Shown in pieces: positions 5,986-15,064 of a stretch of 20,824 bases of DNA. Below the pieces are notes generated by a model. The model ran no database searches and was not told where the DNA came from. It saw only the letters and a list, made by a program, of their open reading frames with translations. Position numbers and translations under genes: made by a program. The DNA comes from a virus. How positions within the stretch are numbered: the stretch's first letter is position 1; the number at the start of each line of letters is the position of its first letter. Location: IMG/VR virus record IMGVR_UViG_3300030116_003619, positions 1-20,824 of that record; one strand, given 5' to 3'.

Positions 5986-8900
5986 CTAATCCTCGATTAA
6001 AGTGGGCGGAATAAATGGTAATACTGTAACTGTTTGAGTGACAAACTCACCTCTAAAATAATTTTTTACTGTTTGATTATCTTCATTAACATACCCAGAA
6101 TCTAAAGCTGCTATTTTAAAATTTTTAGACATATTGTTATTGTTTTTAGCAAAATCTAATTCAAAAGTAAAAGATGTCGCATTAGTCTCAAACAATAAAT
6201 TATTTGAATTATCATAAATTCCATATTTATGAATTTTAAATATTGCTACATTTGTCGTTGAATTAAAACCACCTTCAACTGGATTCCATTTTAATGTGAC
6301 CTGATCTCCTGTGAAAATAAATGGTGTTCCTTTCATAGTAGGTGCTGGCGGGCGTTGGAAAGTTATAGTTTTTGTTAATGTAGAATCTGCTCCTGATGCA
6401 ACAATTCCAGTATCGGGAAAATCTACTCTTTCATAAACAGGATTTATAGTAAATGTTCTTACTTTATTAGTAGCATTGTTATTTCTATTAATATTTGCAG
6501 CAGTTATAGGAATAAATAATTTTGAATCTTGCACAGTTATTGGAAAAATATTATCTTCTCCGTTAACTTGTGATTCGGCGTAATTTGTTGTTACTTTATA
6601 ACCAAGAACGTTAGGCATATTAGTTTGCTTTGTTACATTAGGCCAGTTAAGAATTATATTTTCTTTTGTGATTTTTACTTTAACTTCAGCACCATTTGGA
6701 AAAACTGGTTCTGGAACATTAATTGAATAAGTTAAAGCTGGACTTTCAGCACCAGCACGATTGATAGCTTTTATTGTAAAAGTTTTTGTCCCAGAGAAAT
6801 TTAAAGGTGTTTCGTAAGTAGTGACATTAGATTTAATTTTCTTTGTTGTATTAGACCCATCTGAAACTTCATAACGTTTTATTGCATAAGAACCTATCGT
6901 TGATGGTTCATCCCAATTTAAGACAACTGTATTATTTTCTATTGCTGGAAAACCTGATACTGCCTGTGGTGCAGAAGGGGCTACAGGTGTAAATACAAAA
7001 CTAGCAGCGTTTACACTATATCTTCCTCCTGTATCTCTGGCTTTTACATAATATGTATGAGCTACAGACAGAAAATCTTTTGTTATACGAGTAGATCCCG
7101 AAGTCCTACCAACAAAACTTGAACCTTTAGTTCCAAAAAGTGCATTTATCTGTGCCGTATCTAAACTTGAACTTGATTTGTGTATTTCGTAAAAAGCAAT
7201 ATCTAAATCTTTAAATTCCACTTGTACATTAGTACTGCTATTAATATCAGGGTTAGGGTCGTTTTCATTAAAAGAAACAATATTTCCAACTGTTGTTCCA
7301 TCCGCAGTAACACTTAAACCTGTAACATCATTTGGAGGTTCTGTCTTACCAACAGTATCTATGCCAACATTCCTAGATTTACCTGATAATTTTCCGCTTC
7401 CTGGGCCGATAGAAAATATTTTTACATCATATCTATTTTCAGGGCTTACATTGAGAATATCAAAACTTTGTCCTTGTACTTCTTCTATCTTTTCAGTTCC
7501 ATCTTTATTTATTTTCAATAAAAACTTACTGACATCTTCAACTTGTTTCCATTGAATAATTAATTTTGATCTAATTACAACTTTATTTGAATTAGTGTCA
7601 CTTTGATTTATGGATTGCTTATAAAGTCTTTCAGTAATTGTTGCTCCTGATGGTCTTTTTGGTTTTTTATCAATGTTTGTAGCATCTCTAAAAGTAACTT
7701 CAGATCCAGTTTCAACCGCAGAGTAAATACTATGATTGTATAAAAGTGCAGTTATTTTATAATTTATTTTCTCTTCTTCCGTTACTACCAAAACTCTATA
7801 AAGTTGATTTTGTAAATTTTGATTTGAATTACCTCCCGAAGTCTCAAGAATCCAAGTAGACATTACATTTGGTGCTGTATTTGCAAAGGTTTCTGTATAA
7901 TCTGGATGACCAGGTGCGTTTCCATCTGAATCATTCACTTTTATCTGAAAATTACCATTAACTGTTATAACCGCACCACTGATGTCAGATACAGTCTTTT
8001 TGCTAACGCTGCCATCTGGCATTAATACATTAAGAGTTCTTGTGTAACTGACAGAGTTTCCAGGTAAGTTTGATGCACTTGCATCATCAACTGTTATTTT
8101 GTTCGTTCCAGTAACAGCAAAAATTCGACCACCTCTTCTTGATCCAGTTTTTACTTGATCGTTTATAGCAATAACTTGTCCTGGTCTTACTATTACACCT
8201 GTATCAAGAGAAACTGTAAAAGTAACAGTTTCGGTAAGTAACTGTTCTGATTCTCTAGTCCACTTAGCTAATCTGTAAGCTTGTCCTGCACTTGTGCAGC
8301 CATAAGCCTGTATCTGTTTTTTAACTATTCCGTATTTAGCAATGGCAATATCCCCATTGGCATTAGTTGTTGCAGTTACATCTCCTATTGTTGTGTTTGC
8401 AATAACATTGTCAGTTGGAAATTGTATATAAGATATTTTTCTTTGATTATTGTCGTAATATTTTGCTATTACTAATGTCGATCTAGTTTTTATGTCACTT
8501 CCTTCGTATGTAAAATTACCTTCAACTACATTTGCATTAGTAAAAATATATGCTGGTAATACATCTTGATCTTTGTCATAGTCTCCACCATTAACTTGTG
8601 GTGCTGGTTTGTCTTGTGATAAAAATAACGTGCCAGATGCCCAATATGGCATAACACGCATATTGCTACAAATGGCATTTATCAGGTCGTATGCTCTAAA
8701 TTCTCTATTTATTAATTCATTAAATGAAAATCTGGCCTCTAGACGAGTTTCAAAAAAACTACAAGTTCCACTTAAAGCAACAGGATTAGATGTAACTTTT
8801 AATGCTCTAAAACGCCTTCTGCTTAATTTTCTAATTTTAAAAACTACAGCAGTATCTAAAGGTGCTGGTGAATTTGTTGGTGCGTTGTTTGCTGAATTTG

Positions 8901-10218
8901 AAAACGTAATACTTACTAAATCATCTGTTTGGTATTTGTGATCTTCTGTACAAGTTATCACTGCATTAGATTTATTTGCTTCTAATGTCCAAGTACCATT
9001 TTTTGTACCAAGATCATCCCGTTGGTTTGAAACAAGCTCATTATTATATTTACTTATATTCCAAAAACTATATTCATCAAGTGCTGTTTCTGGTATAGAT
9101 AATCCGTATCTTTCATTAATTAAAAGATCGTAAAGACAAAACGCTGGATCGTTTGTATAAAGTTTTTGCCATGTACTACTTATAGCTCCGTTTACATTTA
9201 AAGAATTACCGCCATTCCAAGTTGCAGAAGAGTTATAAACAAGTCTTCCAGGTCTGTCTGCATCAGTTGGATTATTGTCATCAATATAAACACCTTTTGG
9301 TACTGCCACTCTTGTCCCTCTGAGCCTGTAATAACGTCTTGGTATTGATGAAAAACTTTCGCTTGAAGCAGTAAATCCCACTAAGGATGTATTTGGATAT
9401 GTTCTTGCGTCAGGTGTGATAATTTGATAAGAAAACCATTGAATATCCGATTGGATTTTTGTTGTTGGATCATCAGATATTCTTTTGACTCTTAAATTAA
9501 AAGTAGTACCATCTGCGTAATTATCTGGTAGTTTAAATTTATATTGTCTTTGGTAAGGATCACCAGTTCTACCACTTACCCCAACATCGCCAAGAGAAGC
9601 ATCATCATGTGGGGGGTCATTAGTAGGAAAAGCACTAACAAAATCATTATTAGGATTTGTACCACCATCAATTCTGTATTCAATTCTAAAGAAAACAGCT
9701 AGTCCTAAAATATCTCCTTTATTAGTAAAATTTTGTAAGGCAGGTATGTTAATTGTTACTTTTATGCTGTTTGCATTAGGAAAACTAGCAATAGAAAAAT
9801 TCCTATCCACTGGACTATCTTTTAAAATATTTCCACTATTGACAGTAATTTCCTCTCTTGTTGCATTGAAACCACCTATTACAGTTTGGTTACCAGTTCC
9901 TACTCTTTGAGTAATAGTTACATCCTCAAAGTTAACATCATCTTCATCAAATTCATTCGTTGTTCCGTCTAAATCTGCATCCTCATCAACAAGAGGAGTG
10001 TCATCTAAATAGACATCTTTTTGTGCGTGTTTATTATAATCAGTCTGACCAAAAGCTATTCCTTCGTCTAAAGCAGATGGAAAGCCCTCTATTCGACCTT
10101 CACAAATAGCATCTAATATTTGAGCAGTTGCAAGACTATCTAAATTATCATCAGCAGTTGTAGGGTTACTAGCACCTTTTCCGCTACCACTAATAATGTC
10201 TAGATCTTTTTCTTCCAT
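5986..10218 (-). CDS. J: Central tail tip / host-specificity protein (lambda gpJ-like)
   Basis: This 1410-residue protein has the gpJ pattern: an early Gly/Ser stretch (SGSGKGASNP), DSLATAQILDAICEGRIEGF at about 27-46, and VYLDDTPLVDED at about 69-80 before the beta-rich hub domain. A middle tail-hub region includes LINAICSNMRVMPYWASGTL and a baseplate-like part up to about residue 830 (INYKITALLYNHSIYSAVE). From about 960 on come fibronectin-III-like domains, around 965-1075, 1080-1190 and 1290-1400. In lambda, J trimers form the tip spike and bind the receptor. The ATG overlaps the stop of the I gene by one base (TAATG). The protein is somewhat longer than lambda J (1132 aa) because of the FN3 units, and the chain continues in the next gene. 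Recognition is by order and N-terminal motifs. Confidence 0.9.
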   Translation of the reverse strand: MEEKDLDIISGSGKGASNPTTADDNLDSLATAQILDAICEGRIEGFPSALDEGIAFGQTDYNKHAQKDVYLDDTPLVDEDADLDGTTNEFDEDDVNFEDVTITQRVGTGNQTVIGGFNATREEITVNSGNILKDSPVDRNFSIASFPNANSIKVTINIPALQNFTNKGDILGLAVFFRIEYRIDGGTNPNNDFVSAFPTNDPPHDDASLGDVGVSGRTGDPYQRQYKFKLPDNYADGTTFNLRVKRISDDPTTKIQSDIQWFSYQIITPDARTYPNTSLVGFTASSESFSSIPRRYYRLRGTRVAVPKGVYIDDNNPTDADRPGRLVYNSSATWNGGNSLNVNGAISSTWQKLYTNDPAFCLYDLLINERYGLSIPETALDEYSFWNISKYNNELVSNQRDDLGTKNGTWTLEANKSNAVITCTEDHKYQTDDLVSITFSNSANNAPTNSPAPLDTAVVFKIRKLSRRRFRALKVTSNPVALSGTCSFFETRLEARFSFNELINREFRAYDLINAICSNMRVMPYWASGTLFLSQDKPAPQVNGGDYDKDQDVLPAYIFTNANVVEGNFTYEGSDIKTRSTLVIAKYYDNNQRKISYIQFPTDNVIANTTIGDVTATTNANGDIAIAKYGIVKKQIQAYGCTSAGQAYRLAKWTRESEQLLTETVTFTVSLDTGVIVRPGQVIAINDQVKTGSRRGGRIFAVTGTNKITVDDASASNLPGNSVSYTRTLNVLMPDGSVSKKTVSDISGAVITVNGNFQIKVNDSDGNAPGHPDYTETFANTAPNVMSTWILETSGGNSNQNLQNQLYRVLVVTEEEKINYKITALLYNHSIYSAVETGSEVTFRDATNIDKKPKRPSGATITERLYKQSINQSDTNSNKVVIRSKLIIQWKQVEDVSKFLLKINKDGTEKIEEVQGQSFDILNVSPENRYDVKIFSIGPGSGKLSGKSRNVGIDTVGKTEPPNDVTGLSVTADGTTVGNIVSFNENDPNPDINSSTNVQVEFKDLDIAFYEIHKSSSSLDTAQINALFGTKGSSFVGRTSGSTRITKDFLSVAHTYYVKARDTGGRYSVNAASFVFTPVAPSAPQAVSGFPAIENNTVVLNWDEPSTIGSYAIKRYEVSDGSNTTKKIKSNVTTYETPLNFSGTKTFTIKAINRAGAESPALTYSINVPEPVFPNGAEVKVKITKENIILNWPNVTKQTNMPNVLGYKVTTNYAESQVNGEDNIFPITVQDSKLFIPITAANINRNNNATNKVRTFTINPVYERVDFPDTGIVASGADSTLTKTITFQRPPAPTMKGTPFIFTGDQVTLKWNPVEGGFNSTTNVAIFKIHKYGIYDNSNNLLFETNATSFTFELDFAKNNNNMSKNFKIAALDSGYVNEDNQTVKNYFRGEFVTQTVTVLPFIPPTLIED

Positions 10219-10826
10219 TAGTTATTTGTAACGTTAATTCCTGCTGAGATTACCACAGATCCAACAATACGCTCTCCATATAAAATTGGAACTGGTGCTC
10301 CTGCAAGATTAGTATTTACAGGGCTGTTAAATTGAAAACTATTTGGTTCTTCTTCAGCAGTATCTCCTGGAGTTGGTGTTAGCATTTGTGATACACCACT
10401 TAAAACTAAATATCCACCAACGTAAGCTGTAGATTTAGCTAACAGTCCAACCTTTGCCAATTTTCCTTGTTTTATTCCTTGCATTAAAGTTAAATTACCT
10501 GATGCTGCTGGCATCATAAATGCACCTACTATTAACACAGCACCTAATAAAATTCGACCAAATCCTCTTCCCTGACCACTAATAACAGGTACAATTTTTA
10601 TATCTGATTGACCTGTAGGAAAATGTATTTCCTCTAATGATCTAGACTTTTCATTTACTATAACTTTATAACTTTTGTCCATCATATAATTTTCTGCCTG
10701 TGGATAATTACCAATCAGACATCTAACTGCATTTGCAACTGTATAAGCTTCAGTCTCTATCTCTTTAACGCCTACAAACTCTGCTAAATCTCCATACAGT
10801 TTAATTTTACGAGGACAGTCCAACAT
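10218..10826 (-). CDS. I: Tail assembly protein I-like
   Basis: I place the start at ATG 10826 (202 residues): the protein then begins MLDCPRKIKLYGDLAEFVGV, matching the start pattern of lambda gpI (a short lead, then LYGDL), and AGGGAAG lies 10 nt upstream. A longer reading from 10937 would overlap the K gene by 131 nt with non-homologous sequence. A ubiquitin-like N-terminal fold covers about 1-90 and ends SDIKIVPVISG. Then come two Gly/Ala-rich hydrophobic segments (GRILLGAVLIVGAFMMPAAS and GGYLVLSGVSQML) and the conserved tail PVPILYGERIVGSVVIS. In lambda, gpI is needed for tail tip assembly with K, L and J. It overlaps K by 20 nt and J by one base. Confidence 0.88.
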   Translation of the reverse strand: MLDCPRKIKLYGDLAEFVGVKEIETEAYTVANAVRCLIGNYPQAENYMMDKSYKVIVNEKSRSLEEIHFPTGQSDIKIVPVISGQGRGFGRILLGAVLIVGAFMMPAASGNLTLMQGIKQGKLAKVGLLAKSTAYVGGYLVLSGVSQMLTPTPGDTAEEEPNSFQFNSPVNTNLAGAPVPILYGERIVGSVVISAGINVTNN

Positions 10827-11532
10827 ACCTGATAATCTTCCCTGTAATGCTTCTATAATACCTATTGTACTCTTCTTTGCACGATAATCTTCCCTGCGGA
10901 TGATGCAATAACATATTATTTTCACATAAAACAGCAATGTGATTTAAGCCATTACCAGAAAAGTTCATTAATGGACAGTCATATAATTTCATCGGTTCAT
11001 CATCACCTATAGCTCTAAAACCACCTTTCTCATAACACTCCTCAAATATGGGATTAAAAGCAAAATCCTCTGGATCGTCAGGCTTATCAAAATCAATCAG
11101 ATCAATATTCAGATATGCTTTATAAAATTCTCTGACAAGTTGCCAGCAGTTTGTATGTTCCCAACTCCACGGTCTACCTAATAATGATTGTTTATATTCT
11201 TTTGGGATAAAATCGTACCACTCTTCAGTATGTGGGTTAACAATATACCAATGTTTATTAGTTCTTGCTGCTGATACTCTATCTGCTGGACTAGCATAAG
11301 CACTTGTAGCTGGGTGTGAATGAACTATACCTTGTATTGCATCGTTACCGTATTCATCCTCTATCTCAGCATAATCTGTTGGACTTAAAATAAATTGATC
11401 TGTTGGTATCTGTGCTAGATTTCTACATTTTTTATAAACTAATTTACCCTTTATATTTACTAACAACCCACATATTTCTCTAGGGCTTTCTTTTAAGGCA
11501 TCTTCAATAACTTTTTTCTTCCAGTAAATCAA
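10807..11532 (-). CDS. K: Tail tip endopeptidase K-like, JAMM (Mov34) + NlpC/P60
   Basis: This 241-residue protein has two hydrolase domains. The N-terminal JAMM/MPN part has E19 (PREICGLL) and HSHPATSAYASPAD (71-84) supplying H71, H73, S81 and D84, the full zinc-protease motif. The C-terminal NlpC/P60 part has the nucleophile C129 in HTNCWQLVREFY and H198 in LNHIAVL, with a third residue likely at H210/H211. In lambda this protein acts in tail tip assembly and may cut peptidoglycan at entry. Both catalytic sets look intact. The start codon is TTG (11532-11530), overlapping the L stop as TTGA, with GGAG 10 nt upstream; there is no usable ATG near the conserved N-terminus. The weak start may keep its level low. 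Confidence 0.92.
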   Translation of the reverse strand: MIYWKKKVIEDALKESPREICGLLVNIKGKLVYKKCRNLAQIPTDQFILSPTDYAEIEDEYGNDAIQGIVHSHPATSAYASPADRVSAARTNKHWYIVNPHTEEWYDFIPKEYKQSLLGRPWSWEHTNCWQLVREFYKAYLNIDLIDFDKPDDPEDFAFNPIFEECYEKGGFRAIGDDEPMKLYDCPLMNFSGNGLNHIAVLCENNMLLHHPQGRLSCKEEYNRYYRSITGKIIRYVGLSS

Positions 11533-12149
11533 CTATAAAAATCTCCGATACCAGGGAACTGATCGGGTAAAAACTGACGTTTTGGTAATTTTACATTAAT
11601 ATTATCAATGGCAGCAGCTAATTCAAAAGATACTATATCTCTGGTTTCAACTGATTTTCTTGCTATTTGAAATTCCTCAATAGGAAATTCCTGTGTATTA
11701 TCAGGTGTACCGTATGGATTATTACCTGTAAAATTGCTATTCGGTAAAAATTCAGCAAGTGTTCTTCTTCTTTTTAATGTTGCACCTACTAAATCATTAG
11801 CAAAAGTAACTTGATTTACTGCATTTAAAATACCAGACATATTACCAATATTTGTTGCAATAATCGCTAAATTACTGATGGTCAAGGTAGGTCTTGGTAA
11901 CTGTTGTGGATCATATTTAAAACCAGTTGCCTCTATAGGCATCCTGTAATATGTATTTCCGTTCCAAACTATGCTGTCTTGATTCGTTGTATCTTTTGTA
12001 TTATTGTGAAATCTTATCGTTGTAATATCATTTCCACCAGGATCTTGTATTGTAGTTGTTCCGTGTAGTACAGAATCTAATGTGAGCTCAAATAATTCTA
12101 TAATCGGGCTAGGATTAACAGATTGTAAACTGGAAGTTGGTACTGGCAT
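11529..12149 (-). CDS. L: Minor tail protein L-like, lacking the Fe-S domain
   Basis: This 206-residue protein shows the gpL core: PSPIIELFELTLDS (13-26), IVWNGNTYYRMPIEATGFKY (60-79), LPRPTLTISNLA (84-95) and SFELAAAIDNINVKLPKRQF (about 172-191). In lambda, gpL continues after this point with a C-terminal domain whose four Cys bind a [4Fe-4S] cluster. Here the chain ends 15 residues later (PDQFPGIGDFYS) and has no Cys anywhere. The stop is real in frame, and the next gene starts overlapping it, so no continuation is hidden by a simple frameshift in the visible sequence. The start overlaps the M stop by one base. The role in the tail tip is inferred from homology and order. Confidence 0.88.
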   Translation of the reverse strand: MPVPTSSLQSVNPSPIIELFELTLDSVLHGTTTIQDPGGNDITTIRFHNNTKDTTNQDSIVWNGNTYYRMPIEATGFKYDPQQLPRPTLTISNLAIIATNIGNMSGILNAVNQVTFANDLVGATLKRRRTLAEFLPNSNFTGNNPYGTPDNTQEFPIEEFQIARKSVETRDIVSFELAAAIDNINVKLPKRQFLPDQFPGIGDFYS

Positions 12150-12508
12150 TATGGTTCAAATACTTGTCTAAATGTAACCTGTACTCTTGCTCTGTTTAAA
12201 TAAGGTACAGTTTTGTTATAGCCACCCTCCACCACAAAGTTCATGGCACTTTCACCTGGAACTGTATAAGTAAAGTTTGCTCCACTAACAGCAATAGTGT
12301 CAAAGAAGTTAGTTAGTGTATCAGCATCAGTCTCACTTACTTCAAAAGTAAGATTAAATATTTTTGCATTTTGATTAAGACCAAAGGAAAGTCGATGTTC
12401 GTAACCATCACCAAAAGAAACAACACGAGTCTTTGGTGCGTTTGACTTTTGAAAGTTATATCTTGGTACGAAAGCTGTACCTGCTGCTGTGTTAGGTAAG
12501 TTAGCCAT
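12149..12508 (-). CDS. M: Minor tail protein M-like
   Basis: This 119-residue protein has the Phage_min_tail pattern seen in lambda gpM: residues 20-46 include APKTRVVSFGDGYEHRLSFG followed by LNQ, and then a beta segment FNLTFEVSETDADTLTNFFD and an end of VQVTFRQVFEP. Length is close to lambda gpM (109 aa). It starts overlapping the tape measure stop by one base (TAATG) and stops overlapping the L start by one base, so it is probably translated by coupling. In lambda, M joins the tail tip after the tape measure complex; the position between H and L here matches. Confidence 0.9.
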   Translation of the reverse strand: MANLPNTAAGTAFVPRYNFQKSNAPKTRVVSFGDGYEHRLSFGLNQNAKIFNLTFEVSETDADTLTNFFDTIAVSGANFTYTVPGESAMNFVVEGGYNKTVPYLNRARVQVTFRQVFEP

Positions 12509-15033
12509 TAACTATATAATAACCCTCCTGGTCTTTGTTGCTGTATTAATTCCGCCTGTATAGCCTGTGATATAGCCTGTCCTAACTGCTCTGCCTGTGT
12601 TTCATCACCTTCAACAGACGATCCAGAGGCATCTACATTAACAGTAATATTGGTTGAACCACTTATACCACCTAAATCATGATTTGGAATAATATTGCCT
12701 GACTGGTTAGGCACAAATAATTCTGGTCCACGTTCTCCAACGATATAAGGTTTTCTCATGCCAGCAGGACCACCATTAGCTGCGTATTGTGGAGGAGTAA
12801 AACCAGGTGCAGGACCTTGTATATCATTTCCAAAATTAAATGGACTGAATATATTAGCTAACATTCCCAAAATTCCACGCTGAAATGAGTTAGCCATCAT
12901 TTGTGCAGCCATATCTAAGAAATGATCTGCTATACGCATGAACATATTTCTAAACGCATCAGCAACAGTCATTGTTCCTTTAATAATTCCTTTAAAAGAT
13001 TCTTCAAATGCACCACCAAATGCTTTAGCAAACTCAACTGACTGAAACCTCATATCATTTAATTTTTCCATTTCTTTATTTAAGTCAATCAATGCAGCTT
13101 TAATAGGATCAGACATAATCATGGCTTGTCTTAATAACTCTTCGCTAACTTGTTTTTCAACTTCTAACTTATCTATTGCAAATTCATGTGCTCTTTTTTG
13201 TTCATCCGTCATTATTGTTGTGTCTACTAATCCTTTAACTTTTAATTTTTCTTCTATTTTTAAAACATCTATTCTTCTTTTTAAAACATCTAAATCTTCA
13301 CTTCTCATTGTGAGACTTTCTTTTTGTATTATTAACTGATCTTTCATAGTAGATAATTGAAAGTCTCTTCTTTCTTTAATTATTCTTTGTAAATTTTCAT
13401 TTGAAAAATCTCTTGTTCCTGCTTGACCACCTAATCCTGCTGCGTTCATGTCTCTTTCAAACAATTCAAATGATCTCTGTTTAACATCAGGCATATTTCT
13501 AATTGTGGGTTCAAATAATTGTTTAAGAAAAAACAATGGTCCTCTTGAACCATCTGGCCTTAAAACCCCAAGTTCAATTCTTTTTTCTTTTATAGCCTGT
13601 CCTCTTGCTCGGTCTCTAATTTCATCAACAGTTTGAAAACCTAATGCTGCATTTATTTTTTCTAAGAAAAATGTTAAAGGTCCAGCTACAAATAAACTTA
13701 TTCCTGTTCCTAATTTTGTTAATTCATTGGTAAATCTTATAGATTCTTCTCCTAATTGAGATAACTGTGTTTTATTAGTTCCAAATGTTTTATTAAAATT
13801 ATCTAATACCTGACCTGCTGCCACAGCTTCTAATCCTAAATCTTTTAATGTTGCGACTGTATCTGCAAAAGGTGTATTAGCTTGACCCATTTTAGTAACA
13901 AGCATATCCATATTTTTTATTGGATTTCTTAATGCCTCTCCTAGTTCTCTGGCTGATTGGGCTAATTTATCAAATTGAGCACCCACAACTGTACCCAATA
14001 AAGACAAAGCAAAACCAAATTGTCCGCCTTTCTTACCACCAGCAAAACCACCAGTAGCACCTCCAATAGATGCTCCTAATCCTTGACCAAATAAAAGAGG
14101 AAAAGCACCACCAATAACTGCATTAGAAATAGCAGCTTGATTTTTTTGTTTTATCCTTCTTTGATCTAACATACGATTTAATTTAATTTCAAACTGAAGT
14201 TCTTGATTAGCCATCACCATTCTTTCTCTTCTACCAGCATTTATTTGAATTTCATTTGCTACTTGTTGTTTTGTTTGCTCTACTTCTGTTGCAGCTTGAG
14301 TGATTTCTGCTTGTCTTAAGGCTTTAACTTTTTTAATTTCGTTGTCTAATTGTGTTCGATTTTTTGTTCTTAATAAAAACTTTTCTTCTAACTCTTGAGT
14401 TGATTGTTGTTCTAACTTTAATAAACCATCTTGTAATGCTTTTTCTTCAACAAGTATCTTTTTTATTCGTTCTTCAATATTTACACTTTCTCCTTTTAAT
14501 TTATTATCTCTTTGTTGCATTTGACCTAATTTTTCCTGTAATGCTTGTTCTTCTTTAAGAATTTGCAAAGATCTGCCTTCAATATTTACAGATTGCCCAA
14601 ATAAACTTTCTCCTGGCACAAGCGAAGATCGCTTGCCTTTCATATTTCTATCTTTAAAACTTTGAGGACTACGATCTCTTCCAAGACCTGTACCAGGTAA
14701 AGGTAATGGTGCAGTGCTTAATCTTTGTAAAAGTGCTTCACGTTGTTGAAGTTCTGCATTTAATTCTTTTTCAGCTATAATTAACTGCCTTGCAGCTTTT
14801 TCTTGTAATTGAGTCCCAGAAGCAACAGCATTAAAATTTGCTTTTGCATTTAAAAGAACTTGATTTAAATTATTAAAACTTCTTACTAAGCCATTTCCTC
14901 CTTGTTGAAATTCCTTTAAAAATGTATTTAATTGTTTTACTTCAAAAGCAGTTCCTTTAAGTCTTTCGTTAAATCTAGTTAATTTTTCATTGCCTTTTAT
15001 TTGAGCAACAATATCAATATTATAATTAGCCAC
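12508..15033 (-). CDS. H: Tail tape measure protein (lambda gpH-like)
   Basis: This 841-residue protein has long helical and coiled-coil parts (about 20-300) rich in E, Q, K and L, then a Gly-rich hydrophobic segment (FPLLFGQGLGASIGGATGGF, about 310-345), more helices to about 680, and a hydrophobic stretch with FRNMFMRIADHFLDMAAQMM. The C-terminus has the typical GMRKPYIVGERGPELFVPNQ motif followed by SGNIIPN. At roughly 1.5 angstrom per residue it would set a tail near 125 nm, so this is a long tail. The start is GTG at 15033 with no good Shine-Dalgarno; no nearer ATG exists. It follows the T frame of the tail chaperone by 31 nt. A pair of internal repeats is listed separately. Confidence 0.93.
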   Translation of the reverse strand: MANYNIDIVAQIKGNEKLTRFNERLKGTAFEVKQLNTFLKEFQQGGNGLVRSFNNLNQVLLNAKANFNAVASGTQLQEKAARQLIIAEKELNAELQQREALLQRLSTAPLPLPGTGLGRDRSPQSFKDRNMKGKRSSLVPGESLFGQSVNIEGRSLQILKEEQALQEKLGQMQQRDNKLKGESVNIEERIKKILVEEKALQDGLLKLEQQSTQELEEKFLLRTKNRTQLDNEIKKVKALRQAEITQAATEVEQTKQQVANEIQINAGRRERMVMANQELQFEIKLNRMLDQRRIKQKNQAAISNAVIGGAFPLLFGQGLGASIGGATGGFAGGKKGGQFGFALSLLGTVVGAQFDKLAQSARELGEALRNPIKNMDMLVTKMGQANTPFADTVATLKDLGLEAVAAGQVLDNFNKTFGTNKTQLSQLGEESIRFTNELTKLGTGISLFVAGPLTFFLEKINAALGFQTVDEIRDRARGQAIKEKRIELGVLRPDGSRGPLFFLKQLFEPTIRNMPDVKQRSFELFERDMNAAGLGGQAGTRDFSNENLQRIIKERRDFQLSTMKDQLIIQKESLTMRSEDLDVLKRRIDVLKIEEKLKVKGLVDTTIMTDEQKRAHEFAIDKLEVEKQVSEELLRQAMIMSDPIKAALIDLNKEMEKLNDMRFQSVEFAKAFGGAFEESFKGIIKGTMTVADAFRNMFMRIADHFLDMAAQMMANSFQRGILGMLANIFSPFNFGNDIQGPAPGFTPPQYAANGGPAGMRKPYIVGERGPELFVPNQSGNIIPNHDLGGISGSTNITVNVDASGSSVEGDETQAEQLGQAISQAIQAELIQQQRPGGLLYS
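14422..14592 (-). repeat. Tandem 35-residue repeat inside the tape measure
   Basis: Residues 148-169 (SVNIEGRSLQILKEEQALQE and two more) and 183-204 (SVNIEERIKKILVEEKALQD and two more) match at SVNIE-R---IL-EE-ALQ--L, with a 35-residue period. It is a coiled-coil duplication of the kind by which tape measures change length. Confidence 0.75.
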
Positions 15034-15064
15034 TTACTATAAAAACTAAAACATTTTCTCTATA

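Noticed and set aside
8281-8941. Plus-strand ORFs within the J gene
   Set aside because: They lie wholly antisense to the J coding frame and show no motif or ribosome site.
10827-10937. N-terminal extension of the I-like protein from 10937
   Set aside because: It overlaps K by over 100 nt in another frame; the gpI pattern begins just after ATG 10826, which has AGGGAAG at good distance.
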